Part shown: positions 25,594 to 35,277 of the stretch, piece after piece | Layout: each line of letters starts with the position of its first letter | How positions within the stretch are numbered: the stretch's first letter is position 1 | NCBI GenBank assembly: GCA_902596655.1 | Contig: CACJUX010000005.1 | Location: forward strand, 20,012-84,011 | Direction of reading: 5' to 3' | DNA length: 64,000 bases | Source of the DNA: an uncultured SAR116 cluster alpha proteobacterium | GTDB lineage: Bacteria; Pseudomonadota; Alphaproteobacteria; Puniceispirillales; Puniceispirillaceae | Made by a program: the position numbers and the translations under genes | Notes under the pieces: model-generated | Told to the model about the DNA's origin: nothing | Database searches by the model: none | Seen by the model: only the letters and a program-made list of their open reading frames with translations

Positions 25594-26021
25594 TGGGCGC
25601 GGGTGTAAAACGTTCTGGCAATGGACGACGGAATAGGCCAATGGGAGAAATCAATGTCACGCCCTTTGTCGATGTAATGCTCGTGTTATTAATCGTTTTC
25701 ATGGTGACAGCACCCTTGTTGACCGTTGGTGTCGAGGTTGATCTGCCAAAGGCGCAGGCGGGGCAGATCAACGCTGATGCCGCGCCGCTTGTGGTATCGA
25801 TCAAGGATGATGGCACACTTTATCTCCAAGAAACGGAGATTCCACCAGATCAGTTGATCGCTCGGCTCCAAGCCATTTCCAACGCCAATCCAGGTGTGCG
25901 CATCTTTGTTCGGGGTGATGCCGCCGTGGCTTACGGTGATGTCCTGGGAGTGATGGGGCGTATTCAGGCTGCCGGCTTTGAGAGGGTGGCCCTGGTTGCA
26001 CGCCTGCCTAACCAGGGCTAG
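25593..26021 (+). CDS. tolR: Tol-Pal system protein TolR
   Basis: TolR is the single-span partner of TolQ (ExbD/TolR family). The 142-residue protein has GEINVTPFVDVMLVLLIVFMVTAPL, in which Asp27 at the start of the membrane helix is the proton-carrying residue. The periplasmic domain follows (VEVDLPKAQAG, RVFVRGDAAV-like segment IFVRGDAAVAYGDVLGVM). It is translationally coupled to tolQ by a one-base overlap. Confidence 0.95.
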   Translation: MGAGVKRSGNGRRNRPMGEINVTPFVDVMLVLLIVFMVTAPLLTVGVEVDLPKAQAGQINADAAPLVVSIKDDGTLYLQETEIPPDQLIARLQAISNANPGVRIFVRGDAAVAYGDVLGVMGRIQAAGFERVALVARLPNQG

Positions 26022-26065
26022 GTGGGGCTGCACCAGCTAGGTCACACGGGAAATAGCGAGACACC

Positions 26066-27154
26066 ATGACAGGTCGTCCAATATTCATTTCAGTGATTAT
26101 GCACTGTTTTGCGGCGGTGTTGGTATTTGTAGGTTTGCCATCGCTTAAACGCGATCTTCCTAAGGATATGCCGTTGGTGGTGATGGAAATCGTTCAGACT
26201 GTTCCCAAAACAAATTTGATTCAGGGTTACAAACCCAACACTGCAAAAGAAGAAAAAGAGCCAACCATTAGGAAAAAGCAACCAGCATTTCCTCCCAAAC
26301 CACCGGCTACAAAATCAGCGCCAGCACCCAAGCCAGTGCCAAAAACAAAAGTTGAGCCCGTACCAGACCCTAAGCCCGAACCGAAAGAACCATCACCAGC
26401 GGCTGAGGTCATCCCGGAAAAGCCGACAGTAAAGCCCAAATTGAGTAAGGTGGAAGCGGTTCAAGCTCCCGAGGCAAAGCCGCACGTGCTCCCAAAATCC
26501 CTGCCAAAACAAAAGCCAAAACGTCAGAAATTAAAGATGCCAAAGACAAAACCGACACCACCGAAAGCCGCGCCGAAAAAACCTCGGACCACCAAGCCCA
26601 CTCAGACTATCAATGCGCAGGCCAATCTGGCCGCACGGGTCAACAAGCTGGTCAAGGATGAGCAGAAACGCAAACAGGCGGCAACCGGTGTTCTTCAGAA
26701 CCTTGCTAAGGTCAAAAATCAGGCTGAAGAAGCCAAGAAAAGGCGCAAGGAACAGGAGCGAAAGAAGGCGTCTGATGAATTGACCAAGACATTGAGCGCG
26801 GCGGCGGGCAATGCCCAGAAGGCGCCCCAGCCACCTCGTAACATGAAAATCGGTGTTGACGTGATTGACCGGTTGCGGATGCATCTTAGAGACTTTTGGA
26901 CCCCGCCTCCGGGCGCTGCTGGCAATGATTCACTTATTGTTGACATAATTGTGGTGATAGATAGCGAAAGCAATGTATTGAAGGCCGATATTGAGGACAG
27001 GCTAAGAATGTCGCTAGACAAATATTTCAAGGCTTCGGCCCTTGCGGCGCAGCGAGCCATGGTGGATAGTTCGCCGCTGCCAATCCCGCACAATCCCAAC
27101 GGGCAGCAGCGGGAGTTTATTTTTGAGTTTGACCCGGCCTTCATGTCTCGTTGA
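26066..27154 (+). CDS. tolA: Tol-Pal system protein TolA
   Basis: TolA links the TolQR motor to Pal and TolB across the periplasm. The 362-residue protein has one N-terminal membrane segment (about residues 5-25). A long Pro/Lys-rich region (about 50-180) follows, with many KPxP and PKP repeats, unlike the mainly Ala/Lys/Glu helix of E. coli. After that comes a shorter charged helical region (KRRKEQERKKASDEL) and a C-terminal TolA/TonB-like domain (DRLRMHLRDFWTPPPGA to the end). The proline-rich middle probably makes a stiff extended spacer. Position in tolQRAB makes the call safe despite the variable sequence. Confidence 0.92.
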   Translation: MTGRPIFISVIMHCFAAVLVFVGLPSLKRDLPKDMPLVVMEIVQTVPKTNLIQGYKPNTAKEEKEPTIRKKQPAFPPKPPATKSAPAPKPVPKTKVEPVPDPKPEPKEPSPAAEVIPEKPTVKPKLSKVEAVQAPEAKPHVLPKSLPKQKPKRQKLKMPKTKPTPPKAAPKKPRTTKPTQTINAQANLAARVNKLVKDEQKRKQAATGVLQNLAKVKNQAEEAKKRRKEQERKKASDELTKTLSAAAGNAQKAPQPPRNMKIGVDVIDRLRMHLRDFWTPPPGAAGNDSLIVDIIVVIDSESNVLKADIEDRLRMSLDKYFKASALAAQRAMVDSSPLPIPHNPNGQQREFIFEFDPAFMSR

Positions 27155-27194
27155 CGTGGCGGTTGAGGCCAAGGCCGGTTAAGAGGGTGTCTTA

Positions 27195-28541
27195 ATGAGT
27201 GCATTGAAAGAAAGATTTTCAATTCTATCCAGCCTGATGGCATTGGCTGCAGTAACATTTGTCTTTGCTGCTGAACTCGCATTAGCCCAACAGCGTATCC
27301 GTATCACCGAGGGGCAGGTTGCGCCAACGCCAATCGCCGTTGCTGAATTTACCAACCTCGGCGGCGAGATCAGCGATGCCGGGCGGGAGATCGCCGAAAT
27401 TATATCCAATGATCTTCTCAGTTCGGGTCTGTTTGACCCGATCGATAGTGCTGCCTTTATCGCACCGCCAAAGTCACCCGCCATCCGCCCCAATTTTGCC
27501 AATTGGGCGCCGCTTGGCGCAAAAGGCCTGCTAGTCGGCTCTGCCGAGATTGATGCTGATGGCAAGTTGCAGGTGGAATTTGTGCTGTGGGATGTGATTA
27601 CACAGCGTGACATAACCTCGGGCTCGGGCAATGCTAGTCCAGATGGTCTGCGCCAGCTGGCCCATAAGATTGCAGATTTTGTTTATGAAGAATTTACCGG
27701 GGATGCGGGTTACTTTGATACGCAGATTGTCTATGTGGCGGAGTCTGGAACGCAATCCCGTCGTGTCAAACGTCTGGCGATCATGGATCAGGATGGGCAT
27801 AACCATCGCTATTTGACTAGTGGCCTCGACCTTGTGCTGACACCCCGCTTTTCGCCTCGGTCGCATGAAATTGCATATCTTAATTATTTCAATGATGAAC
27901 CCAACGTCTATATTCATGACATCAGGACTGGAAGAAGCGAACGGCTTGGCTCATTTCCGGGGATGACTTTTGCACCCCGGTTTGGACCGCGAGGCGACAA
28001 GCTGATTATGAGCTGGGCAAAAAATGGCCTGACCGATATTTATGAAATGGATCTCAGCACGCAGGAAATTAGCCAGCTTACAAAATCAGCGTCCATCGAC
28101 ACCTCGCCCTCCTACTCACCGGATGGCCGCAAAATCGTTTTCAATTCTGACAGGGGTGGCCGGCAACAGCTATATGTCATGAATACTGACGGCAGCGATG
28201 TAAATCGCATTAGCTTTGGGGATGGGCGTTATGCAACGCCGGTTTGGTCGCCGCGCGGCGATATCATTGCCTTCACCAAAATGACAGGTGGTAGGTTTTA
28301 CATCGGTGTGATGAATGTCGATGGGTCTGGCGAGCGTCTACTCGCCGAAGGATTCTTGGTTGAGGCACCAACTTGGGCGCCGAACGGGCGGGTGCTGATG
28401 TATTTCAAACAGGAGCCTTTTGAGAATGATGGCACCGGGGGCGAGACAGCTCTTTACCGTGTTGATATCACGGGATTTAACGAACGGCGTGTAATCACAC
28501 CCTCTGATGCCTCGGATCCAGCCTGGTCGCCCGTCCGTTAG
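27195..28541 (+). CDS. tolB: Tol-Pal system beta-propeller protein TolB
   Basis: TolB is the periplasmic partner that shuttles between Pal and TolA. The 448-residue precursor has a signal peptide (positive start, hydrophobic core about 10-28, likely cleavage after ALA at residue 31), an N-terminal alpha/beta domain, and a C-terminal six-blade propeller with repeated SPRG/SPDG motifs such as [19 protein letters not shown] and [16 protein letters not shown]. An AGAGGG ribosome site precedes the ATG. It is 40 bases after tolA. The next gene, pal, is 313 bases away, so pal may have its own promoter. Confidence 0.96.
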   Translation: MSALKERFSILSSLMALAAVTFVFAAELALAQQRIRITEGQVAPTPIAVAEFTNLGGEISDAGREIAEIISNDLLSSGLFDPIDSAAFIAPPKSPAIRPNFANWAPLGAKGLLVGSAEIDADGKLQVEFVLWDVITQRDITSGSGNASPDGLRQLAHKIADFVYEEFTGDAGYFDTQIVYVAESGTQSRRVKRLAIMDQDGHNHRYLTSGLDLVLTPRFSPRSHEIAYLNYFNDEPNVYIHDIRTGRSERLGSFPGMTFAPRFGPRGDKLIMSWAKNGLTDIYEMDLSTQEISQLTKSASIDTSPSYSPDGRKIVFNSDRGGRQQLYVMNTDGSDVNRISFGDGRYATPVWSPRGDIIAFTKMTGGRFYIGVMNVDGSGERLLAEGFLVEAPTWAPNGRVLMYFKQEPFENDGTGGETALYRVDITGFNERRVITPSDASDPAWSPVR

Positions 28542-28854
28542 CATGTTGTCGGCTTCTCCCTTACCACTTCTCAAAATGGGTATCCAAAAGTATACTAGCC
28601 AGACATTTCAAAAGCTGCACTAAGCAAATGGCAAGTTTTTCTGTTTCTTTCACTGGGTTTTTGCGTTATTACATCTTAAGATTAGTCAGCCAAAAGCGAA
28701 TTCAGTACCCATTTACGTGTCTGCACTCTAACTTTTGTGTTCCCGGCATCTCTTGGTTACTGAATTAGTGGTGCCAAAATGGTTCTGCAGATGGCGGGCA
28801 CAATAGAATTATTGAACCGGTACGCCGGATAACTCAAAATATCGGGGGCATAAA
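28542..28854. other. Intergenic interval between tolB and pal
   Basis: This 313-base interval is AT-rich with no open frame that I trust. A possible leader hairpin lies at 28812-28837 (TTGA...TCAA outside, CCGG...CCGG inside). A pal promoter is expected here, but I could not place convincing -35/-10 boxes. The pal ribosome site GGGGGC is at its end. Confidence 0.5.
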
Positions 28855-29436
28855 ATGTTTCAACGCCTGATTGCACTCTTCGCAGCGACCTTCTTCCTTG
28901 CAGCTTGTGAGACAGCATCACAAGTAGCAGGCGATAGCAGTGGCGACAGTACATCATCATCAACAACTGCAACAACAACCACAACCACAACCACAGCAAC
29001 AACTCCTGCAACTTCAAGCGAAAGTTCGTCTGCTTCGAATTCCTCATCGACTACTGCTGGTTCTAGTTCAACAACTACAACCCGCACACCTGCTGAAAAG
29101 CTGACGGCAATTGGAAACACTGTCTATTTCGCTTTCGATAGTTCGGCGCTTGATCCACGGGCGCAGCAAACATTATCCCGTCAGGCTGGTTTTCTGAAGC
29201 TGAACCCATCAATCAAAATCACCATTGAAGGTCATTGTGATGAGCGTGGCACGCGGGAATATAACCTCGCCCTTGGTGAGCGCCGCGCCTCCGCATCACG
29301 TGATTTCCTTTTGGCACAGGGGATTGACGCAGCGCGGATTCGGATCGTGTCTTACGGCAAAGAGCGGCCTGCGGTTGAAGGTTCTAGTGATTTTGCTTGG
29401 GCAAAAAATCGTCGGTCTGCAACGATCATTAATTAG
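28855..29436 (+). CDS. pal: Peptidoglycan-associated lipoprotein Pal
   Basis: Pal is an outer-membrane lipoprotein that holds the peptidoglycan and binds TolB/TolA. The 193-residue precursor has a lipoprotein signal with lipobox LAAC (lipidated Cys18). It then has a strikingly Thr/Ser-rich linker (about residues 26-78, including a run of eight threonines), and an OmpA-like domain with YFAFDSSALDP, IEGHCDERGTREYNLALGERRA and the ending WAKNRRSATIIN. The linker is much less complex than in E. coli Pal and likely disordered. A strong terminator follows at 29481-29507. Confidence 0.95.
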   Translation: MFQRLIALFAATFFLAACETASQVAGDSSGDSTSSSTTATTTTTTTTATTPATSSESSSASNSSSTTAGSSSTTTTRTPAEKLTAIGNTVYFAFDSSALDPRAQQTLSRQAGFLKLNPSIKITIEGHCDERGTREYNLALGERRASASRDFLLAQGIDAARIRIVSYGKERPAVEGSSDFAWAKNRRSATIIN

Positions 29437-29480
29437 ATGCGAGAATGCCCTAAAGATCTGGTGTTTTTTGAACGACTTGC

Positions 29481-29507
29481 AAAGAGGGGCTTAGCGCTCC
29501 TCTTTTT
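29481..29507 (+). terminator. Rho-independent terminator of pal
   Basis: AAAGAGGGGC (29481-29490) pairs with GCTCCTCTTT (29496-29505), ten pairs with one G-U around a five-base loop, and runs into a T-tract. It lies 45 bases after the pal stop and separates tol-pal from cpoB. Confidence 0.8.
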
Positions 29508-29575
29508 GTGCCTAATTTCTGCCAAAATGGCAGTTTACCGTCTTATCAATTTTATCGGATAATCGTTCCAATCCA

Positions 29576-30769
29576 ATGTCAAAAAGTGCAAGGGCTGCTT
29601 TGATGATATTAAAAAAATTCGGCGCATCTGTGGCCGCGGTGCTACCACTTTTGCTAATTACATCTCTTGCTGGCGCACAAAGTTACAATGCTAATGGATC
29701 GAACAAAGCCACAACGGGCAAGAGCCCGCGTACGGTTATACTCGCCCCTGAAGACGCCAAAGTTGAACAGGAATTGATCCTGCGTCAGCAGCAGCGCATG
29801 GATCTATTTGATGCAGACCTCAAGAACATGCGCGGCAGTTTCGAACAAGGTTTTCGCACACTGATGATGCGGGTCGAGCAGCTCTCCAGCAGCACCTCGA
29901 CAGACGAAAGCGAGATCAGTGCTAGCATCCGGTCCTTGCAGGACAATATCGAACGTCTGACTGACGCGCTTGCAATGACCAATCGCCGCATGGAACGCAC
30001 ACTTGAAATCACCTCTGATGTGGAATTTCGGTTGTTACGCATGGAAAAAAGAATGCAGACTCTTATGACGCTTGGTGGTGATGATCTCGCCAATGCTGCG
30101 GTTGCTGATGACACGCTGCCAGTCGACCCCGGTGAGCAAATCACTATGCAGCGTAACGCGGATAACGATACCACTACTTGGTCGGTTGATGAGAACAAAT
30201 TGAATCAACAGCTTGGTGATGATGAAATGATGGTTGCCGCCGCTCCAAAAAACAAACTGAAAGACGCAGTCGACGGTATTGCGCAGTCGGATGCTCTTTT
30301 TGATGCTGGGAATATAGCAGAGGCAAACGCAACTGATGAAGCGCTGACACCGCCAGTAAAACCCAAAATACTGCCCGACGAAAGTCCAGATGAACAATAC
30401 CGCTTTGCCCTTGGCAAAGCGCTACAGAATGACCTGGAGACCGCGGAGGGTGCTTTTGCCGAGTTCCGTTTATTTAACAAGGGACATAGCCGTGAGGCTG
30501 ATGCCGCGTTCTGGCTTGGTCGAGTCCAATTTATGCGGGGATCCTATGAAAAGGCAGCCATGACATTTTCTGAGTTCAACTCGGCATACCCGAATGATGC
30601 CCGTTTGGTGGACACAACGATGTGGATCGCCGAGTCAGTCTCGCATTTTGCACCTCAGGATCAGGCCTGCGCCATTTATGCTTCACTGCCGAGCCTCCTT
30701 GACTCTCCGCCTGAAAGTTTTACCACACAGCTGGCTAAATTGAGTGTCGCCTCGAATTGTGACAGTTGA
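29576..30769 (+). CDS. cpoB: CpoB/YbgF-like periplasmic TPR protein
   Basis: CpoB coordinates Tol-Pal with cell-wall synthesis at the septum. The 397-residue precursor has a signal peptide (hydrophobic core LLLITSLAGAQS near residues 25-36). It then has a coiled-coil region (about 60-160), an acidic low-complexity linker (about 165-270), and a C-terminal TPR domain beginning PDEQYRFALGKALQNDLETAEGAF and continuing EADAAFWLGRVQFMRGSYEKAAMTFSEF. It is longer than E. coli YbgF, mostly in the linker. An ATG at 29603, with AAGGG upstream, is an alternative start. It comes after the pal terminator and overlaps tilS, so it is probably expressed with tilS-ftsH. Confidence 0.85.
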   Translation: MSKSARAALMILKKFGASVAAVLPLLLITSLAGAQSYNANGSNKATTGKSPRTVILAPEDAKVEQELILRQQQRMDLFDADLKNMRGSFEQGFRTLMMRVEQLSSSTSTDESEISASIRSLQDNIERLTDALAMTNRRMERTLEITSDVEFRLLRMEKRMQTLMTLGGDDLANAAVADDTLPVDPGEQITMQRNADNDTTTWSVDENKLNQQLGDDEMMVAAAPKNKLKDAVDGIAQSDALFDAGNIAEANATDEALTPPVKPKILPDESPDEQYRFALGKALQNDLETAEGAFAEFRLFNKGHSREADAAFWLGRVQFMRGSYEKAAMTFSEFNSAYPNDARLVDTTMWIAESVSHFAPQDQACAIYASLPSLLDSPPESFTTQLAKLSVASNCDS

Positions 30770-32162
30770 GCCTGATAGTAGACAGTTAATACGTTTTGCT
30801 AGGGCTCTTGAGGATGGTATTGCATCTTTTAGTGCCCGTGCAGGTGTCCTGTGGTTTGGCCAACAGGCTTTGGCGGAGAATGAGCGCCCTTTATTGACCG
30901 CATTTTCGGGTGGGCCGGACAGTACGGCCCTCGTCCTGCTTACGGAGCGATATGCCAGAAAAAGGGGTATTTCCCATAAAGTAGTCCTTATCGATCATGG
31001 TTTGCGCAATGATTCATCCGATGAAGCTATCCGTGTCGCGACGCGGATGCGGAATTTCGGAATTGATATTGCAATCAGGCGGGTTGAGGCTATCGCACCT
31101 AAAAACGGCATTCAGAATTGGGCCCGCCGTCAACGCTACGCAATTCTGACATCGATTGCACGCGAATCAGGCGCTGTTCTGTTGCTTGCGCATCATGAGG
31201 CCGATCAGGCAGAAACCGTTTTCATGCGTCTGTCCCACGGCTCCGGCCTCGCAGGTCTTGGTGGCATGCGGCCAACCTGTTTCTTGGCTGATGTTCCAGT
31301 TCTGCGACCACTATTGGAATGGAAACAAGATGAATTGTTGGCTGTGTGTCGGGATTTTGGCTGTGGTTTTGAGAATGATCCAAGCAACCAAAATCGCAAG
31401 TTTGAACGGGTTCGGGTGCGACAGTCTCTAGCATGTCTCTCTGCAAGCGGAAAGGATATGGCTGCGGGATTAATCCGTTTGTCTGCCGCTGCACGGTCGA
31501 TTTGTTGCAGTGTTGATGCCATTCTGGCGGATCAACTCGATCTACCTCAGTTATTTGCTGAAGGCTATGCGGTCTTTTCGCTGGCGGCCCTTCGTCCGCT
31601 ACCTGATGATTTGTGGCGGCGGGTGGTTGGCAGTTCGGTATTAGCCGTCGGAGGAGGTGATTATTTGCGATCACAAGCAGCATTCTCCCGGCTGCGGTCA
31701 TGCCTCGAGGCTGGCGCGTCGGCGACGCTCGGTGGATGCCGTTTTACCTTGATGGGTGGGGGGGTATTCTGTTGGATTCTGCATGAGCTTGGCCGGAACC
31801 CACCCTATGTTGAGATTAGCGCGTCCGTACCTATTATTTATGCAGGCGTTTGGAAGATTGTCTCGCCGCTGGCCGGGCATATCCGCATGCTCGGCGATGA
31901 ATTGCCACCCGCGCAGTGGGATGGTTTGCCCCATGCCCTCAGACAAACGCTTCCAATCATTGAAACCCTTGACGGAAGGGTGCTGTATCCCCATTTTACT
32001 GGCGTAGCAAGTATTGCATCCGTGACTGGTGGCGCGACCGCAACGTTTTTGGCGCTTAAGAGCGAGCAGAATTCTGGCAAAGAAAAAGAAAATGGGCAAC
32101 GCGTGGCGCTTAACACGAAAATGCCCGTAGCATTAACGAAGGGTGGAAGTTGTCGTGAATAA
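30744..32162 (+). CDS. tilS: tRNA(Ile)-lysidine synthetase
   Basis: TilS attaches lysine to C34 of the minor tRNA-Ile so that it reads AUA and is charged with isoleucine; it is essential in most bacteria. The N-terminal PP-loop ATPase motif FSGGPDST is at residues 54-61, followed by [24 protein letters not shown] and [29 protein letters not shown], all family-typical. The start is a GTG at 30744 or 30759, both inside the end of cpoB. At 472 residues it has the C-terminal extension of the longer TilS type. It overlaps ftsH by eight bases. Confidence 0.93.
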   Translation: MSPRIVTVEPDSRQLIRFARALEDGIASFSARAGVLWFGQQALAENERPLLTAFSGGPDSTALVLLTERYARKRGISHKVVLIDHGLRNDSSDEAIRVATRMRNFGIDIAIRRVEAIAPKNGIQNWARRQRYAILTSIARESGAVLLLAHHEADQAETVFMRLSHGSGLAGLGGMRPTCFLADVPVLRPLLEWKQDELLAVCRDFGCGFENDPSNQNRKFERVRVRQSLACLSASGKDMAAGLIRLSAAARSICCSVDAILADQLDLPQLFAEGYAVFSLAALRPLPDDLWRRVVGSSVLAVGGGDYLRSQAAFSRLRSCLEAGASATLGGCRFTLMGGGVFCWILHELGRNPPYVEISASVPIIYAGVWKIVSPLAGHIRMLGDELPPAQWDGLPHALRQTLPIIETLDGRVLYPHFTGVASIASVTGGATATFLALKSEQNSGKEKENGQRVALNTKMPVALTKGGSCRE

Positions 32163-34068
32163 CCTGGCAAGAAATATCATTATCTGGCTTATTTTTGGCG
32201 CGGCCCTTGTTGGGCTGTTCAACCTCTTTCAGAGTCCCTCGCCGTCAACTCCCGGCACCCAGCTTGCTTATTCAGATTTCATTGCTGAGGTTAAAAGTCA
32301 GCAGGTGGTTGAAGTGGTCATTGATGGCCGCAATTTGAAAGGGCAGGCCAAAAATGGCCGCGTCATCACCAGTGTGATGCCAGAGGGAACCGATGTTGTT
32401 GCAGTCTTAGACGCCAATGACGTTCGTATAATTGCGAGTCCGGAAAAGAGCGGCATGCCCGGTTTTCTCTCGATCCTTTTGTCGTGGTTTCCGATGCTTC
32501 TCTTCATCGGCATCTGGATTTTTTTCATGCGGCAGATGCAGGGGGGGTCGCGTGGCGCCATGGGCTTTGGCAAATCGCGAGCGAAACTTCTGACTGAACA
32601 TCAGGGCAGGGTTACATTCGAGGATGTCGCTGGCATTGATGAGGCAAAAACAGAGCTGGAAGAGGTTGTCGAATTTCTGAAGGATCCCGGGAAATTCCAG
32701 CGGCTTGGCGGCAAGATCCCTAAGGGTGTTTTGCTTGTAGGACCTCCGGGGACTGGTAAGACGCTTCTCGCTAAGGCTATAGCTGGCGAGGCTAATGTTC
32801 CTTTTTTCACTATCTCCGGCTCAGATTTTGTTGAGATGTTTGTTGGTGTCGGTGCAAGTCGTGTCCGCGATATGTTTGAACAGGGCAAGAAAAATGCTCC
32901 CTGTATCATATTCATCGATGAGATTGATGCAGTCGGACGGCATCGTGGCGCTGGACTTGGTGGTGGCAATGATGAACGTGAGCAGACGCTCAACCAAATG
33001 CTTGTTGAAATGGATGGGTTTGAGGCGAATGAGGGTGTGATCCTGATTGCCGCAACCAACCGTCCCGATGTGCTTGACCCCGCGTTGCTGCGTCCTGGCC
33101 GGTTTGATCGTCAGGTTGTTGTTCCTAACCCTGATGTGATGGGACGTGAAAAAATTTTAAAGGTGCATATGCGTAAGACTCCACTTGCAGAAGGTGTCGA
33201 CGCACGTGTAATCGCCCGTGGTACGCCTGGCTTTTCCGGTGCTGATCTGGCCAATCTTGTGAATGAGGCGGCATTGCTGGCAGCACGCAAAGGGCGGCGA
33301 ACCGTATCCATGGCCGAATTCGAGGAGTCCAAGGATAAGGTTATGCTCGGCTCCGAACGGCGATCGATGGTGATGACCGATGAGGAAAAGCGGCTCACTG
33401 CCTACCACGAGGCAGGCCACGCTGTTGTGGCGTTACATTGCCCGGCGTCTGATCCCATTCATAAAGCAACGATTATTCCAAGGGGCCGGGCGCTTGGAAT
33501 GGTGATGCGTCTGCCTGAAGGAGACCGCATTTCACTTGCACGTGACAAGATTTATGCCGATCTGCGTGTCGCTTGCGGTGGCCGCATAGCTGAGGATCTG
33601 ATCTTTGGTGAGGACAAGATTACCACCGGGGCCTCGTCCGATATACGAATGGCAACTGATATGGCCCGCCGCATGGTAACAGAATGGGGCATGTCGGAGA
33701 AACTTGGCTTCCTTGCCTACAGCGCTGATGAACAGGAGGTATTCCTCGGTCGTTCAGTGTCACAGCAGAAGAATATGTCGGACCAGACAGCATCCATTAT
33801 TGACGCTGAAACGCGTAGGATAATTGACGAAGCCTATGATGACGCCACCAAAATATTAAAAATGCACGATGATGAACTCGAGCGCCTGGCTCAGGGTTTA
33901 CTTGAGTATGAATCGCTTAACGGCGACGAAGTCAAGATCATCGTTGAAGGCGGTACTCTGTCCCGTCAAGACCCGGCAGATGAAATTGATACGCCTCGTG
34001 GCAAGCGATCACGCGCTACCATTCCAGGTTCTGGCCGGAGTAAGAAGCCCGGCAGTGAAACCGCCTGA
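32155..34068 (+). CDS. ftsH: ATP-dependent membrane zinc protease FtsH
   Basis: FtsH is a hexameric membrane AAA+ protease that removes damaged membrane proteins and short-lived regulators; in E. coli it degrades RpoH and LpxC, and homologues of both genes are in this window. I chose the GTG at 32155 (637 residues, opening [14 protein letters not shown]) over a GTG 12 bases earlier because it matches the family start. Two membrane segments flank a periplasmic loop (about 5-24 and 102-122). Walker A GPPGTGKT is at 196-203, Walker [16 protein letters not shown] follows, and the zinc site HEAGH is at 418-422. The C-terminal tail is basic and variable. Confidence 0.97.
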   Translation: MNNLARNIIIWLIFGAALVGLFNLFQSPSPSTPGTQLAYSDFIAEVKSQQVVEVVIDGRNLKGQAKNGRVITSVMPEGTDVVAVLDANDVRIIASPEKSGMPGFLSILLSWFPMLLFIGIWIFFMRQMQGGSRGAMGFGKSRAKLLTEHQGRVTFEDVAGIDEAKTELEEVVEFLKDPGKFQRLGGKIPKGVLLVGPPGTGKTLLAKAIAGEANVPFFTISGSDFVEMFVGVGASRVRDMFEQGKKNAPCIIFIDEIDAVGRHRGAGLGGGNDEREQTLNQMLVEMDGFEANEGVILIAATNRPDVLDPALLRPGRFDRQVVVPNPDVMGREKILKVHMRKTPLAEGVDARVIARGTPGFSGADLANLVNEAALLAARKGRRTVSMAEFEESKDKVMLGSERRSMVMTDEEKRLTAYHEAGHAVVALHCPASDPIHKATIIPRGRALGMVMRLPEGDRISLARDKIYADLRVACGGRIAEDLIFGEDKITTGASSDIRMATDMARRMVTEWGMSEKLGFLAYSADEQEVFLGRSVSQQKNMSDQTASIIDAETRRIIDEAYDDATKILKMHDDELERLAQGLLEYESLNGDEVKIIVEGGTLSRQDPADEIDTPRGKRSRATIPGSGRSKKPGSETA

Positions 34069-34085
34069 TTAGGCTGGATGGCCAA

Positions 34086-35162
34086 ATGCACGGCAACCCA
34101 ATTTCAGAGGGGGTGCTTCCGGCACCGCCTTTTGCCGTGCCAAGTTGGGTGCGGCCGGTCGTTTCATCCGGAGGCAGCCAGCCAATTGTCGGTGGGCAGG
34201 CCAGCTTCGATTTTGTTGATGTTGTGCAGGCTGGCGCGGATGGTTATCGCGTTTGCAGGATGGATATTGAGCATTTGTTGGACACCGCTGATGACCGCAA
34301 TATAGCAGTGCGAATCATGGACAATCTGACGCAGCCACGCACCGAGTTTGCTGGCCTTGCCATGACAGCTCCCGCGATTATGGGCATTTTGAATGTCACG
34401 CCTGACAGCTTTTCTGATGGCGGGCAGCATAGTGCGCCTCCACTGGCGGTAGCAGCTGGCAGGGCTATGGTTATGAAGGGTGCTGACATTATAGATATTG
34501 GCGGCGAGTCGACCCGCCCAGGGGCAGCCCCTATCACCCGCAATCAGGAATTAGCACGCGTGCTGCCACCCCTGAGTGGTTTGAAGCAATGTGGAGCTGT
34601 GCTTTCTATTGACACAAGACACGCCGAGGTGATGGATCGGGCGGCCGCTGCGGGTGCTGGCATCATCAATGATATTAATGGGCTCGGCGGCGAGGGAGCC
34701 CTTCAAGCAGCGGCCCGGACGGGATGTCATGTTGTTATAATGCATATGCAGGGAACGCCTGAGACGATGCAGGAGGACCCGCAATATGACTTTGCCCCGG
34801 TTGAAATTTACAGGTTTCTGGAAAGCCGGATTGCGGCGGCAATGGCTGCCGGGATCCCGAGGTCAAAAATTAGCGTTGATCCCGGTTTTGGTTTTGGCAA
34901 GACTCTCCATCATAATCTCCAGTTAGTGAACTGGCTGGCGATGTTGCATGGGCTTGGGGTGCCACTGCTGTTTGGTGCAAGCCGAAAATCAAGCATTGCA
35001 AAACTTTCATCTGGTGAGCCAGCCGATCAGCGTCTCCCCGGTTCACTTGGGCTGGCCATGGCGGCAGTCCGGCAGGGCGTTCAGATGCTACGTGTGCATG
35101 ATGTTGGCGAGACTGCACAGGCACTCTCGGTCGAATTAGCACTTCTGGAGGAGGTGACGTAA
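34086..35162 (+). CDS. folP: Dihydropteroate synthase with N-terminal extension
   Basis: DHPS joins p-aminobenzoate to dihydropterin pyrophosphate in folate synthesis and is the sulfonamide target. The catalytic barrel begins at about residue 98 with IMGILNVTPDSFSDGG, followed by GADIIDIGGESTRPGA, SIDTRHAEVMDRA, IINDINGLGG, VIMHMQGTPETMQ, DPGFGFGKTLHHNLQL and LFGASRKSSI. The first 95 residues are additional to the E. coli enzyme and hold LPIVGG-like QPIVGGQASFDFVDVV; comparable extensions occur in other alphaproteobacterial DHPS, of unknown function. It lies 17 bases after ftsH and 115 before glmM, a common alphaproteobacterial order. Confidence 0.93.
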   Translation: MHGNPISEGVLPAPPFAVPSWVRPVVSSGGSQPIVGGQASFDFVDVVQAGADGYRVCRMDIEHLLDTADDRNIAVRIMDNLTQPRTEFAGLAMTAPAIMGILNVTPDSFSDGGQHSAPPLAVAAGRAMVMKGADIIDIGGESTRPGAAPITRNQELARVLPPLSGLKQCGAVLSIDTRHAEVMDRAAAAGAGIINDINGLGGEGALQAAARTGCHVVIMHMQGTPETMQEDPQYDFAPVEIYRFLESRIAAAMAAGIPRSKISVDPGFGFGKTLHHNLQLVNWLAMLHGLGVPLLFGASRKSSIAKLSSGEPADQRLPGSLGLAMAAVRQGVQMLRVHDVGETAQALSVELALLEEVT

Positions 35163-35187
35163 TATCCTTTCACCGCGAGGGGTGGTG

Positions 35188-35203
35188 AGGCCATTAATGG
35201 CCT
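35188..35203. repeat. 16-base perfect palindrome between folP and glmM
   Basis: AGGCCATTAATGGCCT reads the same on both strands. It lies 25 bases after the folP stop and 75 before the glmM start. There is no T-run after it, so it may be an operator-like site or a small mRNA hairpin. Confidence 0.4.
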
Positions 35204-35277
35204 TGTGAAACTGGTTAACGCTGACCTATTCTTTAAGGCTTCTATCGGTTGGTTTTTCTCTGGGAATATGCGGAATA

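Noticed and set aside
26230..26640. A frameshift or foreign insertion in tolA because of the Pro/Lys-rich stretch
   Set aside because: The frame is continuous and such stretches are the normal variable domain of TolA/TonB-like proteins.
28930..29095. A tandem repeat array or short CRISPR-like repeat
   Set aside because: The repetitiveness comes from Thr/Ser codons within the pal reading frame; there are no spacers or direct repeats of constant unit.
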